Positions 8,676-17,482 of a DNA stretch of 47,732 nucleotides are shown here, in pieces (positions within the stretch are counted from its first letter, which is position 1; each line of letters starts with the position of its first letter). A program made the translations under genes and the position numbers. A model generated the notes under the pieces. It was not told the origin of the DNA and ran no database searches. It worked only from the letters and a program-made list of their open reading frames with translations. The DNA lies in NCBI GenBank assembly GCA_016871755.1, contig VHCJ01000023.1:1-47732 (forward strand), written 5' to 3'. The stretch comes from Verrucomicrobiota bacterium. Its GTDB lineage: Bacteria > Verrucomicrobiota > Verrucomicrobiia > Opitutales > Opitutaceae.

Positions 8676-9536
8676 GTGCCGATCCCTCCCGAGCCCCCTT
8701 CCCCGCCGGATGAACCGACGGCACCCACGCCGGCGGAACTGACGCTGCGGCCGATCGGCTTCGTCCGCACCGGCAAGCGGGTGAAGTTCGCGGCCCGCCA
8801 CCAGCCCGAGGAGACGCAGGCGGAGACCAACGTCGTCGAATTGCTGCCCGGCCGGGACCTCGAGCTCGCCCTGCGCGACCTCGCGGGATTTTCCCGCGTG
8901 TGGCTGATCTGGTGGTTCCACCGCAACCCCAACTGGCGCCCGCTTGTCCTGCCGCCCCGCGGACTGGCGCAGCGCCGCGGCGTCTTTGCCACCCGATCTC
9001 CGCACCGACCGAACCCGATTGGCATCACCCCGGTGCACCTCCTCGCCGTGCGGCGAAATTCGCTCGTGATCGGACCCTGCGACCTCGTGGACGGCACGCC
9101 GATCCTTGACCTGAAACCCTACATCCCCGCGTACGACGCCTTTCCGGAGGCGACGGCGGGATGGCTCGACGACGTCGACGCCGCGCTCGCGGCGCCGCCG
9201 GCGTTCACCGTCGCGCTCGAACCGCTGGCGACCGAGCAACTCGCGTGGCTGAAGACTGCGCACGGCATCGACTTTGAGGACCGCCTGACGGATTTGCTCG
9301 CGCGGGACCCGACGCCGCACCGCGCGCGGCGCATCCGGCGCCGCCGGTCGGGCGTGCTCGAGATCGGGTGCGGTGCGTGGCGCGCGCAGTTCGCGGTGGA
9401 AGGCGCCCAGGTGCGCGTGACCCTGATCGAGCCCGCCTACCCAAAGCGCTTCCTCCTCGACCCGGAACGCCCCGGCATTCCCGACGGCGCCGCCCAACTC
9501 GCGTTCCTCGAGCACTGGCCCGAGCGCGAAGCATAA
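8676..9536 (+). CDS. trmO: tRNA (N6-threonylcarbamoyladenosine37-N6)-methyltransferase
   Basis: TrmO (TsaA/UPF0066 family) methylates t6A37 in tRNA-Thr using SAM. The core has LTLRPIGFVRTG, the conserved FATRSPHRPNPIGIT SAM-binding segment and DLVDGTPILDLKPYIPAYD. A C-terminal TrmO domain follows (to about 286 residues), as in the E. coli enzyme. The start is uncertain. GTG 8676 leaves a 22-residue Pro-rich lead; ATG 8553 and ATG 8415 are also in frame but would overlap the PIN remnant on the other strand. Confidence 0.88.
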   Translation: MPIPPEPPSPPDEPTAPTPAELTLRPIGFVRTGKRVKFAARHQPEETQAETNVVELLPGRDLELALRDLAGFSRVWLIWWFHRNPNWRPLVLPPRGLAQRRGVFATRSPHRPNPIGITPVHLLAVRRNSLVIGPCDLVDGTPILDLKPYIPAYDAFPEATAGWLDDVDAALAAPPAFTVALEPLATEQLAWLKTAHGIDFEDRLTDLLARDPTPHRARRIRRRRSGVLEIGCGAWRAQFAVEGAQVRVTLIEPAYPKRFLLDPERPGIPDGAAQLAFLEHWPEREA

Positions 9537-9766
9537 CGTCCCGCACGGACTGAGGGAGCTCCCACGTTCGCCGGATGGCCTCGCCCCGCAGCGGGCGGCG
9601 ACCGGAGCCGAGCGCCCGCCGCCGCAAGGCCGGCCCCCCCGCACCACGCGGCGTGGCTGCGAGGGAACCGATTCGCGGCGGGATCGGCCGCGCCACCCGC
9701 GCGCGGCACGCGCACCGCAGGTGCCGCGGGCCTCGGGCAACGGCTGAGCGAGCCGACGAACTCGGC

Positions 9767-11596
9767 TTAGTCAGGCAGACGCTCGGTGGCGCCCCCGCTG
9801 CGCTCGCCGCCGCGGAAACTCCCGCTGCGGGGTCCGTTCTCGACAGTCCGCGACGACGGGCCGGAGCGCGTTTCGAACGACTGCTCGCTTCCGCCCACGT
9901 TGGCGCCGGAACGCGCCGCTTCCGGATTGCCCCAACGCGAGCCCCGCGATGGTTCCGCAGGCGCGGGGGAGGAATACTGCAGCACGCCGGGATCCGCGAC
10001 GACGGGGGCCGCGGTGCGGGGCGTCTCGACGCGGGAGGTCCGCGGGCTCGCCCCGGCCCATCCGCGGGCACCGTCGCCGGCGGTCACGGTGGTGGATCGC
10101 TCCGGCCGCGAACCGAAGGAACCCCCGCTGCGGGAATCCACCTCGCTCCGACGAGATCCACTCCGGGACGTCGGGGCCGGTGCCGTCGCGACGGAAGCCG
10201 CCGCGGCGGCGCCGGGAGCGACGGCCGGCGGGGCATCGTCGGGCCGGACGGAATCGCGACCCCGGCCCGCCTCCCACGACCGCGCCGACCCGGCCGGACG
10301 CGCGCCGAAAGCCGGGCGCGAACCGGACGCCTGCCCGGCAGGCGCTGCCGCCGTATTGGCGGCCGTCGCTGACTCCACCGGCTGCGGTGAATCATAGGCC
10401 CGGGCAACCACCCCGGCAGCCTCAGCGCGGGAGCGCCCGAGTTCCATCACCGGGCGGGAGGCCCCGTTCCCGAAGGACGTGCCGCCGGCCGCCGACCTGG
10501 CGCCCACGGCAGACGATCCCCCGCCGGCCGACCGTCCACCCGCGAAGGACCGACCGCCGGAGGCCGGTGCGCCCCCGGCAAACGACGCGGCACCCGCGGC
10601 CGAGCCGACTCCGGCAGCCGAGCCCTCACCCGCCGGCAAGCCGACTCCGGCAGCCGACACGACTCCCGGCTCCGCGCCGCGCGGGGCCCCCGGCCGGGCA
10701 TGTGTGCGCACCGTCGCGCCCGATTCAAACCGGAAGCGGTGCGGATTCGGCGACCACGTCCGCCAGTGCGGCGAGGGATCATGACTCGGGTGGGACCACG
10801 TGCGCGTGACGATGACGGTGGTGCGGGGCGGCTCGCGCCAGACCCGCACCCGGTGCGGCCGATCGACGTAGCAGATGGTGCGGCGGCCCCAGTCGCACCC
10901 GTAGGCAAGCCAGTAGCCGCAGGAGTAGGCGCGCCCAAAGCTGATCACCACGCGGGCCCGGTGAATCGGCGCGCTCACGTAGACGGCGAACGGATCGTAG
11001 ACCGGCACGTAGATCACCTCGGGCTGAGCGGGGACAATGACGATGTTGCTGCCCACGTCGGAGACCACGTGCTGCGGCGTGGTGCGCAGCGCGCCGCTGG
11101 CGCGCGCCTGGGCCCGCCGCCGCTGGATCGCGGTCATGACATCGGCCGGTTGCAGCGCGAACGCCTCGCCGAGCCGCTTCGTCCACGCCAACTCCTGGTC
11201 GAGCCACGCAATCACCGTCGGATAGCGCGCGAGCAGCTTCACGGAGTCGATCCACGGCTGCGCCTCGATCTCCGCCTCCGGCTTCGGCTGCGAACGCAGG
11301 AAGCGCGCCGCGAGCACCACATCCGACGGCTCGGTGGCGGCCGGCAGGATCAGCGCCACCAACGCGTCCGGATACAGCGCAAGCGGGGCGACAAGGTTGT
11401 CGAGCTCAACCGCGGAGAGCGCCGGCTCCGCGAACTCCGCCGGCACGGGCGGCGGCGCGGTCAACGGCTCCGGCAGCGCGGACGGAGCCGCAGCGGCGGA
11501 AGGCTCAGGGGACGAACCGGGGACGGACTCCTGACCAAACAGGCAAGAGAGACTTGCCGAGCAGACCAACGCCATCGTGGGGATACGTGGATGCAC
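9767..11596 (-). CDS. DUF3300 domain secreted protein with low-complexity tail
   Basis: A 609-residue protein with a short N-terminal signal-like segment (MALVCSASLSCLFGQ after the internal Met at 11575). The conserved DUF3300 region spans about 60-215: LDNLVAPLALYPDALVALIL, PWIDSVKLLARYPTVIAWL, TKRLGEAFALQPADVMTAIQ, then a VIYVPVYDPFAVYV strand. DUF3300 proteins are exported, of unknown function. From about 300 to the end the sequence is Gly/Ala/Ser/Arg/Pro-rich, with repeats such as SAAGVGSAAG, and is probably disordered. The start is a GTG at 11596 or the ATG at 11575; neither has a clear ribosome-binding site. It follows the serine hydrolase gene on the same strand after a 136-bp gap. Confidence 0.8.
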   Translation of the reverse strand: MHPRIPTMALVCSASLSCLFGQESVPGSSPEPSAAAAPSALPEPLTAPPPVPAEFAEPALSAVELDNLVAPLALYPDALVALILPAATEPSDVVLAARFLRSQPKPEAEIEAQPWIDSVKLLARYPTVIAWLDQELAWTKRLGEAFALQPADVMTAIQRRRAQARASGALRTTPQHVVSDVGSNIVIVPAQPEVIYVPVYDPFAVYVSAPIHRARVVISFGRAYSCGYWLAYGCDWGRRTICYVDRPHRVRVWREPPRTTVIVTRTWSHPSHDPSPHWRTWSPNPHRFRFESGATVRTHARPGAPRGAEPGVVSAAGVGLPAGEGSAAGVGSAAGAASFAGGAPASGGRSFAGGRSAGGGSSAVGARSAAGGTSFGNGASRPVMELGRSRAEAAGVVARAYDSPQPVESATAANTAAAPAGQASGSRPAFGARPAGSARSWEAGRGRDSVRPDDAPPAVAPGAAAAASVATAPAPTSRSGSRRSEVDSRSGGSFGSRPERSTTVTAGDGARGWAGASPRTSRVETPRTAAPVVADPGVLQYSSPAPAEPSRGSRWGNPEAARSGANVGGSEQSFETRSGPSSRTVENGPRSGSFRGGERSGGATERLPD

Positions 11597-11732
11597 GGGA
11601 GGAACGGGGTTCCTGCTTGAGACCCGGTGCCCCCGGGGCGGTGCCGGCGTTTCGGGCCGGAATTGCTAGCCACTCGACCGCAGCGACTTGCGTGCAAGAT
11701 TTCCGTGCGCCATCCGACTGCGGGCGCCGTCA

Positions 11733-13016
11733 TCAGTCAACAATCGCTTGGTAAACAGACACCTTGAGCTTGCGGTTGAGGTCGAGGCCGCCGGACGGCA
11801 GCAACTGCGCCATGAAGAACGCCACGACGCCCTCCTTGGGGTCGACGAGGTACTGCGGGTAGTAGGCGCTGCCCCATCCATAGGCGCCCTCGGAGCCAAG
11901 TTCGCCGAATGCGCCGAGATCCTGATTCACCCAGAACCCCAGACCGTGGGCGTTCGTGTCGTTGCGGAAGAGAGTGCCCGTGTGATTGGCCGTCATCAAC
12001 TCGACCGTCTTCGGCGAAAGCACGCGGACGCCGTCGAGTTGCCCGCCGTTGAGCAGCATCTGCAGGAAACGACCGTAGTCGCGGGCGGTGGAGAGAAGCC
12101 CCGCGCCGCCGGAGAAGCACTTGCGCGGACCGTGCACGTAGTCGCTCTTCTCGGTGGGTTCGCGCAGGGTGAGCTTGCCCTCCTCGAAGCCGTAGACCGG
12201 CGCCAGGCGGTCGGCCTTCTCCAGCGGGAGGAAGAACGACGTATCCGTCATGCGCAGCGGCGCGCAAATCCGCTCGGCGATGAAGCGGTCGAGCGTCTGC
12301 CCGGAGACCACCTCGACGAGGTAGCCGAGCACATCGGTGCCGTAGCCGTACTGCCACGCCTCGCCCGGGTGTCCGTGCAGGGGGAGCGTCGCCAGTCGGT
12401 TGATGCACTCTCCAATCGTCTCGTTCTTGTCGGCGAGGTACCAACCGTGCAGACCGGCGGCCTTGTAGCGCTCGACTGCCAACCCGGCGCCGTAGGTGAG
12501 ACCGGCCGTGTGGGTGAGCAGGTCGCGGATCTGAATCGGCCGACGCGCCGGCACGGTGACGTACGTGACCCCGGCGGGCGAGCCGGCGGGGGCGGGCTCA
12601 GCGACCACGGAATTGGCGAAGGCGGGCAGGTACTTCGAGACGGGATCGTGCAGGAGGAAACGGCCCTCCTCGTAGAGGATCATCACCGCGACGGACGTGA
12701 TGGCCTTGCTCATCGAGGCGATGCGGAAGATGGAATCCTCGGACATGCGGATCCCGCGTTCCTTGTCGCGCCACCCAAACGCCTGCAGGCGCGCCGGCAC
12801 GCCGTCGCGCGAGACGTAGAGCACGCCCCCGGCCAGCGCCTCGCGGTCGATGCTCTGCTGGATAAGCGCATCCATCCGGGCGAGACGCCCTGGATCGAAG
12901 GTTCGGGGCGCGGCCGCGACGGGCCGGGGCAGCAGCGCGGCGAGGGAGAACGTGGCGGCGAGCAGCGCGACGGCGATTCGCCGGGGGCGACGGAGCGAAG
13001 GAGGGGGGTAAGCCAT
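11733..13016 (-). CDS. Secreted serine hydrolase, class C beta-lactamase/esterase fold
   Basis: A 427-residue protein with an Arg-rich signal peptide (hydrophobic core about 14-30, cleavage near AVAA-P37). The nucleophile motif SMSK gives S101 and K104. The second motif is YGYGTDVLGYLVEVVSG (Tyr 225 region), as in family VIII esterases and penicillin-binding-protein-like hydrolases, where the YxN of true class C enzymes is replaced. It probably hydrolyses esters, peptides or amides outside the cytoplasm. An antibiotic-resistance role is not supported. It is divergent from the YdbH-like gene over a 200-bp gap. Confidence 0.88.
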   Translation of the reverse strand: MAYPPPSLRRPRRIAVALLAATFSLAALLPRPVAAAPRTFDPGRLARMDALIQQSIDREALAGGVLYVSRDGVPARLQAFGWRDKERGIRMSEDSIFRIASMSKAITSVAVMILYEEGRFLLHDPVSKYLPAFANSVVAEPAPAGSPAGVTYVTVPARRPIQIRDLLTHTAGLTYGAGLAVERYKAAGLHGWYLADKNETIGECINRLATLPLHGHPGEAWQYGYGTDVLGYLVEVVSGQTLDRFIAERICAPLRMTDTSFFLPLEKADRLAPVYGFEEGKLTLREPTEKSDYVHGPRKCFSGGAGLLSTARDYGRFLQMLLNGGQLDGVRVLSPKTVELMTANHTGTLFRNDTNAHGLGFWVNQDLGAFGELGSEGAYGWGSAYYPQYLVDPKEGVVAFFMAQLLPSGGLDLNRKLKVSVYQAIVD

Positions 13017-13216
13017 GCCTGCAGCGAAGGCGACACCCCGGCCCGCGACAAACCCAAAGGCGAGGTCGCGCTCCGTGCCGCCCGCCGGCCGATCGCCGCC
13101 GCCAGGGAACGGCGGCCGGGCGCGTCACCGCCGGGTGCCTCCGCCGTGAACACGGTGACCGACCAGCGTGTCGAATCGTTTCGCTTCAGCGCGCCCGCGC
13201 TTCATGCTTTGGACCG

Positions 13217-14449
13217 ATGCTCCGCCCGTGGATGCTTCTTGCCGGACTCGCGCTCGCTGCGGGCACCGCCCACGCCGACGCCCCCACCCGCCTCTCCGGC
13301 GTTCTCCAGTGGCGTGGACTGCCTCCGATCGCGTGGACAATCGAGACGGCGGAGGGCCCGGTTCTCTCGACCCGTGTGAACGGGCGAGCCCGGGTGAGCG
13401 CAGATGGGCTGAGCGGTGAGGCGTCGGTTGTCGTCGACGCGGCCACGGGCGAGGTCACGTGGCGCGACGGCACCCTGCGCCTCGACCTCGGGCGATGGCT
13501 CCCACGCCTCCTCGACGCGGCGCGCCTCGCGCCGCTGCCGGCCGGGGTGATCGTGGGCGGGGAACTAACCGCGTCGACCGCAGGTTCGTGGAGCGCGCGG
13601 GGTCTCGAGGGACGGGCGGACCTCGCGGTGAGCGCCACCCTCCAGCGCGCCACCCCGCCCCTGCGCGTGGAGGGGCTCACGCTCACCGTGACCCTGCCGA
13701 ATCTTCGCGACCCCGCCGACTCCCCGCTCCAGCGGGCGAGCTTTTCCACGACCCGGGTCGGCGACATCACGGCCACGAATGCGGACATCCGTTTCCGCAT
13801 CCGGGGATTCCGCGAGGCGCAGATCGAAGGCGCGCAGGTCGGCCTCCTCGGCGGCCAGGTCAGCGTGGAACCCTTCGCCCTGCGCGTTGCGCCGGCGGGG
13901 CTGGAACCCCTCGCCACCACGGTGCGGCTCGACCAGATCGCCCTCGGCGCGGTGATCGGTCTGCTCCCGGAATCTGTCTCGGCGGCGACCGGGTCGGTTT
14001 CGGGCGCGGTCGGCGTCCAATGGTCGCGCGAGCAGAGCCTGACGATCGGCAGCGGCTCGCTGACTCTCTCCCGCGGCGAATCCTCGCAGATGCGCCTCGC
14101 GCCGCAGCCAGGGTTCCTGACGAGCCAGTTGCCGCGACGCCTCACCCTCCTCCCGGCATGGCTCGGTCCGATCTCCGGCTGGTTCTCGCCCCCGAACCCC
14201 GCCTACGCGGCGGTGGAGGCGATCGAACTCGGACGCGCGCCCCTGGTCATCGAGTCGCTGGAAGTGATGACCCATCCCGAGGCCGACACCGCGGGGCGCA
14301 CCGCCCGGCTGCAGGTCCGCGCCCGGCCGGCGAACCCCGGGGCGGTCGGGGAAGTCAGTTTCGAGATCAACCTCTTTGGCCCCCTCAACCAAGTCCTGAA
14401 ACTCGGTCTGGACGAGCGGGTTCGACTGCCGGGGACGGAGCGCCCTTGA
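13217..14449 (+). CDS. YdbH-like intermembrane transport protein, short form
   Basis: A 410-residue protein with a signal peptide (MLRPWMLLAGLALAAGTAHA). The middle and C-terminal parts match the YdbH pattern: repeated short beta strands, LRVEGLTLTVTLPNLRDP, ITATNADIRFRIRG, LLGGQVSVEPFALR and a terminal INLFGPLNQVLKLGLDERV. In Enterobacteria YdbH is an AsmA-like bridge that helps move phospholipids to the outer membrane together with TamB and YhdP. The call is strengthened by the next two genes, which match YnbE and YdbL in order. E. coli YdbH is about 880 residues; this is under half, so it may be too short to span the periplasm alone. Confidence 0.8.
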   Translation: MLRPWMLLAGLALAAGTAHADAPTRLSGVLQWRGLPPIAWTIETAEGPVLSTRVNGRARVSADGLSGEASVVVDAATGEVTWRDGTLRLDLGRWLPRLLDAARLAPLPAGVIVGGELTASTAGSWSARGLEGRADLAVSATLQRATPPLRVEGLTLTVTLPNLRDPADSPLQRASFSTTRVGDITATNADIRFRIRGFREAQIEGAQVGLLGGQVSVEPFALRVAPAGLEPLATTVRLDQIALGAVIGLLPESVSAATGSVSGAVGVQWSREQSLTIGSGSLTLSRGESSQMRLAPQPGFLTSQLPRRLTLLPAWLGPISGWFSPPNPAYAAVEAIELGRAPLVIESLEVMTHPEADTAGRTARLQVRARPANPGAVGEVSFEINLFGPLNQVLKLGLDERVRLPGTERP

Positions 14450-14514
14450 CCGTGATGCCGGAACGCGAAACATCACGTGCGTTCGCGGGTCTCACTCCCC
14501 CAACCACGCTCCCG

Positions 14515-14706
14515 ATGAAGCGACTTTCCCTGCTGGCCCTCCTCCCCCTCGGTCTGCTGCTCGGCGGCTGCATTCACGTCTCGATGGATCCGATCAAGGT
14601 GCACGCCGTGGTCGACGTGAACGTGAAGGTTGACCGGGCGCTGACGGACTTTTTCGGCGACCTCGACAAGCAGACCGCGCAGATTGCCACCCCCACGAAG
14701 CCCTGA
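14515..14706 (+). CDS. YnbE-like outer-membrane lipoprotein
   Basis: A 63-residue lipoprotein with lipobox LLLGGC (Cys 19). After the Cys it has a short extended segment, DPIKVHAVVDVNVKVDRAL, matching the YnbE pattern (PKEPITINMNVKIEHEI in E. coli). YnbE is the outer-membrane partner that pairs with the C-terminal end of YdbH. The gene lies 65 bp after the YdbH-like gene and 12 bp before the YdbL-like gene. Confidence 0.85.
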   Translation: MKRLSLLALLPLGLLLGGCIHVSMDPIKVHAVVDVNVKVDRALTDFFGDLDKQTAQIATPTKP

Positions 14707-14718
14707 ACCTTTCCCGCC

Positions 14719-15105
14719 ATGTCCACGCTCACCCTCCCCCGGTTTCTTCTGTGCCTCGTGGCCTTCTGCGCTGCGGTCCTGCCCGGCCGCGCCGAGGACC
14801 TTGCCGCGGTCCGCGCCCGCATGAGCGAACGTCTGCCGGCGCTCGTGGCTCTCCGCCAGCAAGGGGCGATCGGCGAGAACAATCGCGGCTACACCGAGGT
14901 CCGCCGCGACGCGCAGGGAGCCTCGGCGGTCTCCGCGGCGGAGAACCGCGACCGCGAGATCGTCTATGCCGCGATCGCCCAGCAGCAGGGCGGTGGCGTG
15001 TCGGCGGAGCAGGTGGGCCGGGCGCGGGCGCGCCAGATCGCCGCCCAGAGCCCGGCGGGCACGTGGCTGCAGTCCGACTCCGGCCAGTGGTACCAAAAGG
15101 AGTGA
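14719..15105 (+). CDS. YdbL-like (DUF1318) periplasmic protein
   Basis: A 128-residue exported protein with a signal peptide (MSTLTLPRFLLCLVAFCAAVLPGRA). The mature part has the DUF1318 features: LRQQGAIGENNRGY (in E. coli RQQGRVGETLNGY), a helical middle and a C-terminal GTWLQSDSGQWYQK. YdbL is encoded with YdbH and YnbE in Enterobacteria and is thought to modulate the YdbH-YnbE bridge. The conserved three-gene order supports the identity of all three genes. Confidence 0.85.
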   Translation: MSTLTLPRFLLCLVAFCAAVLPGRAEDLAAVRARMSERLPALVALRQQGAIGENNRGYTEVRRDAQGASAVSAAENRDREIVYAAIAQQQGGGVSAEQVGRARARQIAAQSPAGTWLQSDSGQWYQKE

Positions 15106-15230
15106 TGGCCCGGCAGCGCGACGCGCTGCCCGGAAACTGAGCGCCGACCCGCGGATCCCGGCGCCGCGCCGGAGGCGCGGGTGGAAATCAGCGTTGCGCG
15201 GGCGGCGGTCCCGTGCGTCAAGTGACGCCG

Positions 15231-16052
15231 ATGCAGCGGCCCTCTTCGAACGTCCTTTCCGTGCTCTCGCTTTGGCGACAGCGGTCGCTCCTGCGCCAGT
15301 TCACGGCCCGGCAGATCGAGGCGCGAAATCGCGGCAGCTTCCTGGGGATGGCGTGGGCGTTCCTGAACCCCCTGCTGATGCTCGGCCTGTACACCTTCAT
15401 CTTCAGCGTGGTGTTTCCCGGCCAGTTCGGCTCCGGTCCCGCACAACCCCGGTACGCCCTGATCATCTTCAGCGGGCTGATCTGCTACCACCTGATGGCG
15501 GACGTCCTCGCGAACGCACCCGGCATCATCACGAGCAATCCGAACTTCGTGCGCAAAGTCGTGTTCCCCCTCGAAATCCTGCCGGCGGCGGTGGTGGGGG
15601 CCTCGCTGTTTCACCTGCTCGTCAGCGTGGGCCTGTTCCTCGTCGGAGCCCTTGTGCTCGGTCACGCCTTCACCCTCCAAGCCCTCTGGCTGCCCCTAAT
15701 CCTGCTCCCCCTGCTCCTCCTTGCGCTCGGACTTGGCTGGATGCTTTCGGCCCTCGGCGTGTTCCTGCGGGATCTCCAGCAAATCATGGGTTTCCTGAAC
15801 CTGATCCTGATGTATTCCAGCTGCATCTTCTTCCCACCGACCCGGGTGGCGGAGTTGGTGCCGGCGGTGTGGGCGGTGCTGCGCGTCAATCCCCTGCTCC
15901 AGACGATCGATCTGGTCCGACAAACCGTTCTCTGGGGCACTGCCCCCGACCCCGGCGCTCTTGCCTATACCTGGGCCTGCGGTGTGGCGGTGTTTGCGGC
16001 GGGCTTTGCGTTCTTCCGGGCAACCCGCCCGGCGTTTGCCGACGTGGTCTGA
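15231..16052 (+). CDS. ABC-2 type polysaccharide export permease (Wzm/KpsM-like)
   Basis: An integral membrane permease of about 273 residues with six predicted membrane segments. The N-terminal amphipathic region LLRQFTARQIEARNRGSFLGMAWAFLNP is the hallmark of polysaccharide ABC-2 permeases (TagG/Wzm/KpsM), which export O-antigen or capsule chains with an ATPase partner. The start could also be GTG 15213, six codons upstream. The ATPase (Wzt) normally follows directly, but the next gene is a methyltransferase and no ATP-binding-cassette gene is found in the window. Confidence 0.87.
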   Translation: MQRPSSNVLSVLSLWRQRSLLRQFTARQIEARNRGSFLGMAWAFLNPLLMLGLYTFIFSVVFPGQFGSGPAQPRYALIIFSGLICYHLMADVLANAPGIITSNPNFVRKVVFPLEILPAAVVGASLFHLLVSVGLFLVGALVLGHAFTLQALWLPLILLPLLLLALGLGWMLSALGVFLRDLQQIMGFLNLILMYSSCIFFPPTRVAELVPAVWAVLRVNPLLQTIDLVRQTVLWGTAPDPGALAYTWACGVAVFAAGFAFFRATRPAFADVV

Positions 16053-16113
16053 TCGGCACGCTGCGCCGAGCGTCCGCAGTCTCGACTTATGCCCGGCGGT
16101 GCGGTTGGATCCC

Positions 16114-16734
16114 ATGCGCCCCTCGCCACTTGACGATCCTGCAATGATCTCCCTCGAAGACTATCCGAACGCACCCGACTTCTTCCACGCCTACCGCTAC
16201 TGGCTGGCGCAGCCCGACGTCGAGCGCGCGCCGGGGGGCTGGCGGTACCGCGGGCGCTTCTACCCGGACTACCTGTTCGTCGGCGGCGCCTCGTTCGCGA
16301 TCTTCCGGGAAGCCCTGAAACACTGCACCGGCACCGGCATCGACATCGGCGCCGGCCTCTGGCCCCTTCCCGGCGCCACCCCCGTCGACCTCCAGCGCGG
16401 CCCCGGCCGGCAGCACACCCTCGAGGACTTCGCGCCGCGCAGCTTGGACTTCGTCTTCAGTTCGCACTGCCTGGAGCACATCGACGACTGGAACGCCGCG
16501 CTCGACCGCTGGGTGGGCCTGCTCGCGCCGGCCGGCCTCCTCTTCCTCTACCTTCCCCACCCCGACTGCGAAATCTGGCACCCCGGCTCGGCGTTCGTCG
16601 GGGACGGACACAAGTGGAAGCCCACGCCGGAACTCCTCCACGACGCCATCGCCCGACGCGGCGGCCGGATCGTCGCGGCGGACGACGGACCCGACGCCAT
16701 GCACAGCTTCCACCTTGCCGCCCGCTTCGACTGA
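16114..16734 (+). CDS. SAM-dependent methyltransferase (class I), glycan cluster
   Basis: A 206-residue class I methyltransferase. GIDIGAGLWPLPGA is the SAM-binding glycine loop, and FVFSSHCLEHIDDW plus LAPAGLLFLYLPHP form the type-11 core. A second in-frame ATG at 16144 (MISLEDYPN) is an equally good start. It lies between the export permease and the sulfotransferase, so it may methylate a sugar or glycan end, but the substrate is unknown. Confidence 0.78.
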   Translation: MRPSPLDDPAMISLEDYPNAPDFFHAYRYWLAQPDVERAPGGWRYRGRFYPDYLFVGGASFAIFREALKHCTGTGIDIGAGLWPLPGATPVDLQRGPGRQHTLEDFAPRSLDFVFSSHCLEHIDDWNAALDRWVGLLAPAGLLFLYLPHPDCEIWHPGSAFVGDGHKWKPTPELLHDAIARRGGRIVAADDGPDAMHSFHLAARFD

Positions 16735-16750
16735 CCGCGGCACGCCCCCC

Positions 16751-17482
16751 ATGCATTCCGACGGCTATTATTTCGGGACCACCCTCGCGAGACGCATCGA
16801 TTACTTCGCGTTTCCCCGCACCGGGAGCCACTTCCTGTGGACGAGCCTCACCGGCCTGCTCGACCTCGTCTTCTTCGCAAACGAGCACGTCGAGAATCCG
16901 GAGGCGCGGCAGCGCAACGAGGAGCTGAACCCCCTCGCGACCTACGCGATGAAACTGCGGGAGGACGGAGTGCCCTTCCAGCCCGTGCACATCGACGCCG
17001 CGCCGAACGGCCTCCACGGCACCCCGCGTCTCGGGGCGCATCCGGTGCTGCTGCTGATCCGCGATCCCCACCCCACCATCTACAGCTGGTACCACACGTC
17101 GGTGGATCGCTGGGGGGCGAAGGTCGACGACGTGCCCGCGTGGATCGCCGACGCGTACCGCAGCTACGCCCGCTTCTACGATGACGCCCTCGCGATGCAC
17201 TGCGCGGACCCCGCGCGCGTGCACCTCGTGCGCTTCGAGGAGTTGAAGGCCAGCCCCGCCATCCTCGCCGGCGTGGCCGCCTTCATCGGCGTCCGTCCCA
17301 AGCTCTCGCCGGATTTCGTCTTTGAGTGGACCCGCTTCGACCGCATGACCCGGCCGGGTCCGCGCACCTTCTACCGCACCGGCGACAGCGCCACGTGGAA
17401 GGCGGACGCGCAGTGGCGCGAGTGGCTCGGGGCCGTGGCACCGGGCGACTTTTCGCGCTTCGGCTATCCGGAGTCCCCGTAA
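16751..17482 (+). CDS. PAPS-dependent sulfotransferase
   Basis: A 243-residue protein with both cofactor-binding motifs of the sulfotransferase family: the 5'-phosphosulfate loop in FAFPRTGSHFLWTSL and the 3'-phosphate motif in VLLLIRDPHPTIYSWY. VHLVRFEELKASP is the usual following strand and helix. It probably transfers sulfate from PAPS to a glycan or lipid made by this cluster. The stop codon overlaps the next ATG by one base (TAATG), suggesting coupled translation. Confidence 0.83.
   Translation: MHSDGYYFGTTLARRIDYFAFPRTGSHFLWTSLTGLLDLVFFANEHVENPEARQRNEELNPLATYAMKLREDGVPFQPVHIDAAPNGLHGTPRLGAHPVLLLIRDPHPTIYSWYHTSVDRWGAKVDDVPAWIADAYRSYARFYDDALAMHCADPARVHLVRFEELKASPAILAGVAAFIGVRPKLSPDFVFEWTRFDRMTRPGPRTFYRTGDSATWKADAQWREWLGAVAPGDFSRFGYPESP

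Noticed and set aside
11733-13016. Beta-lactamase resistance gene
   Set aside because: The family motif matches general esterase/peptidase-like serine hydrolases; no evidence for antibiotic hydrolysis.
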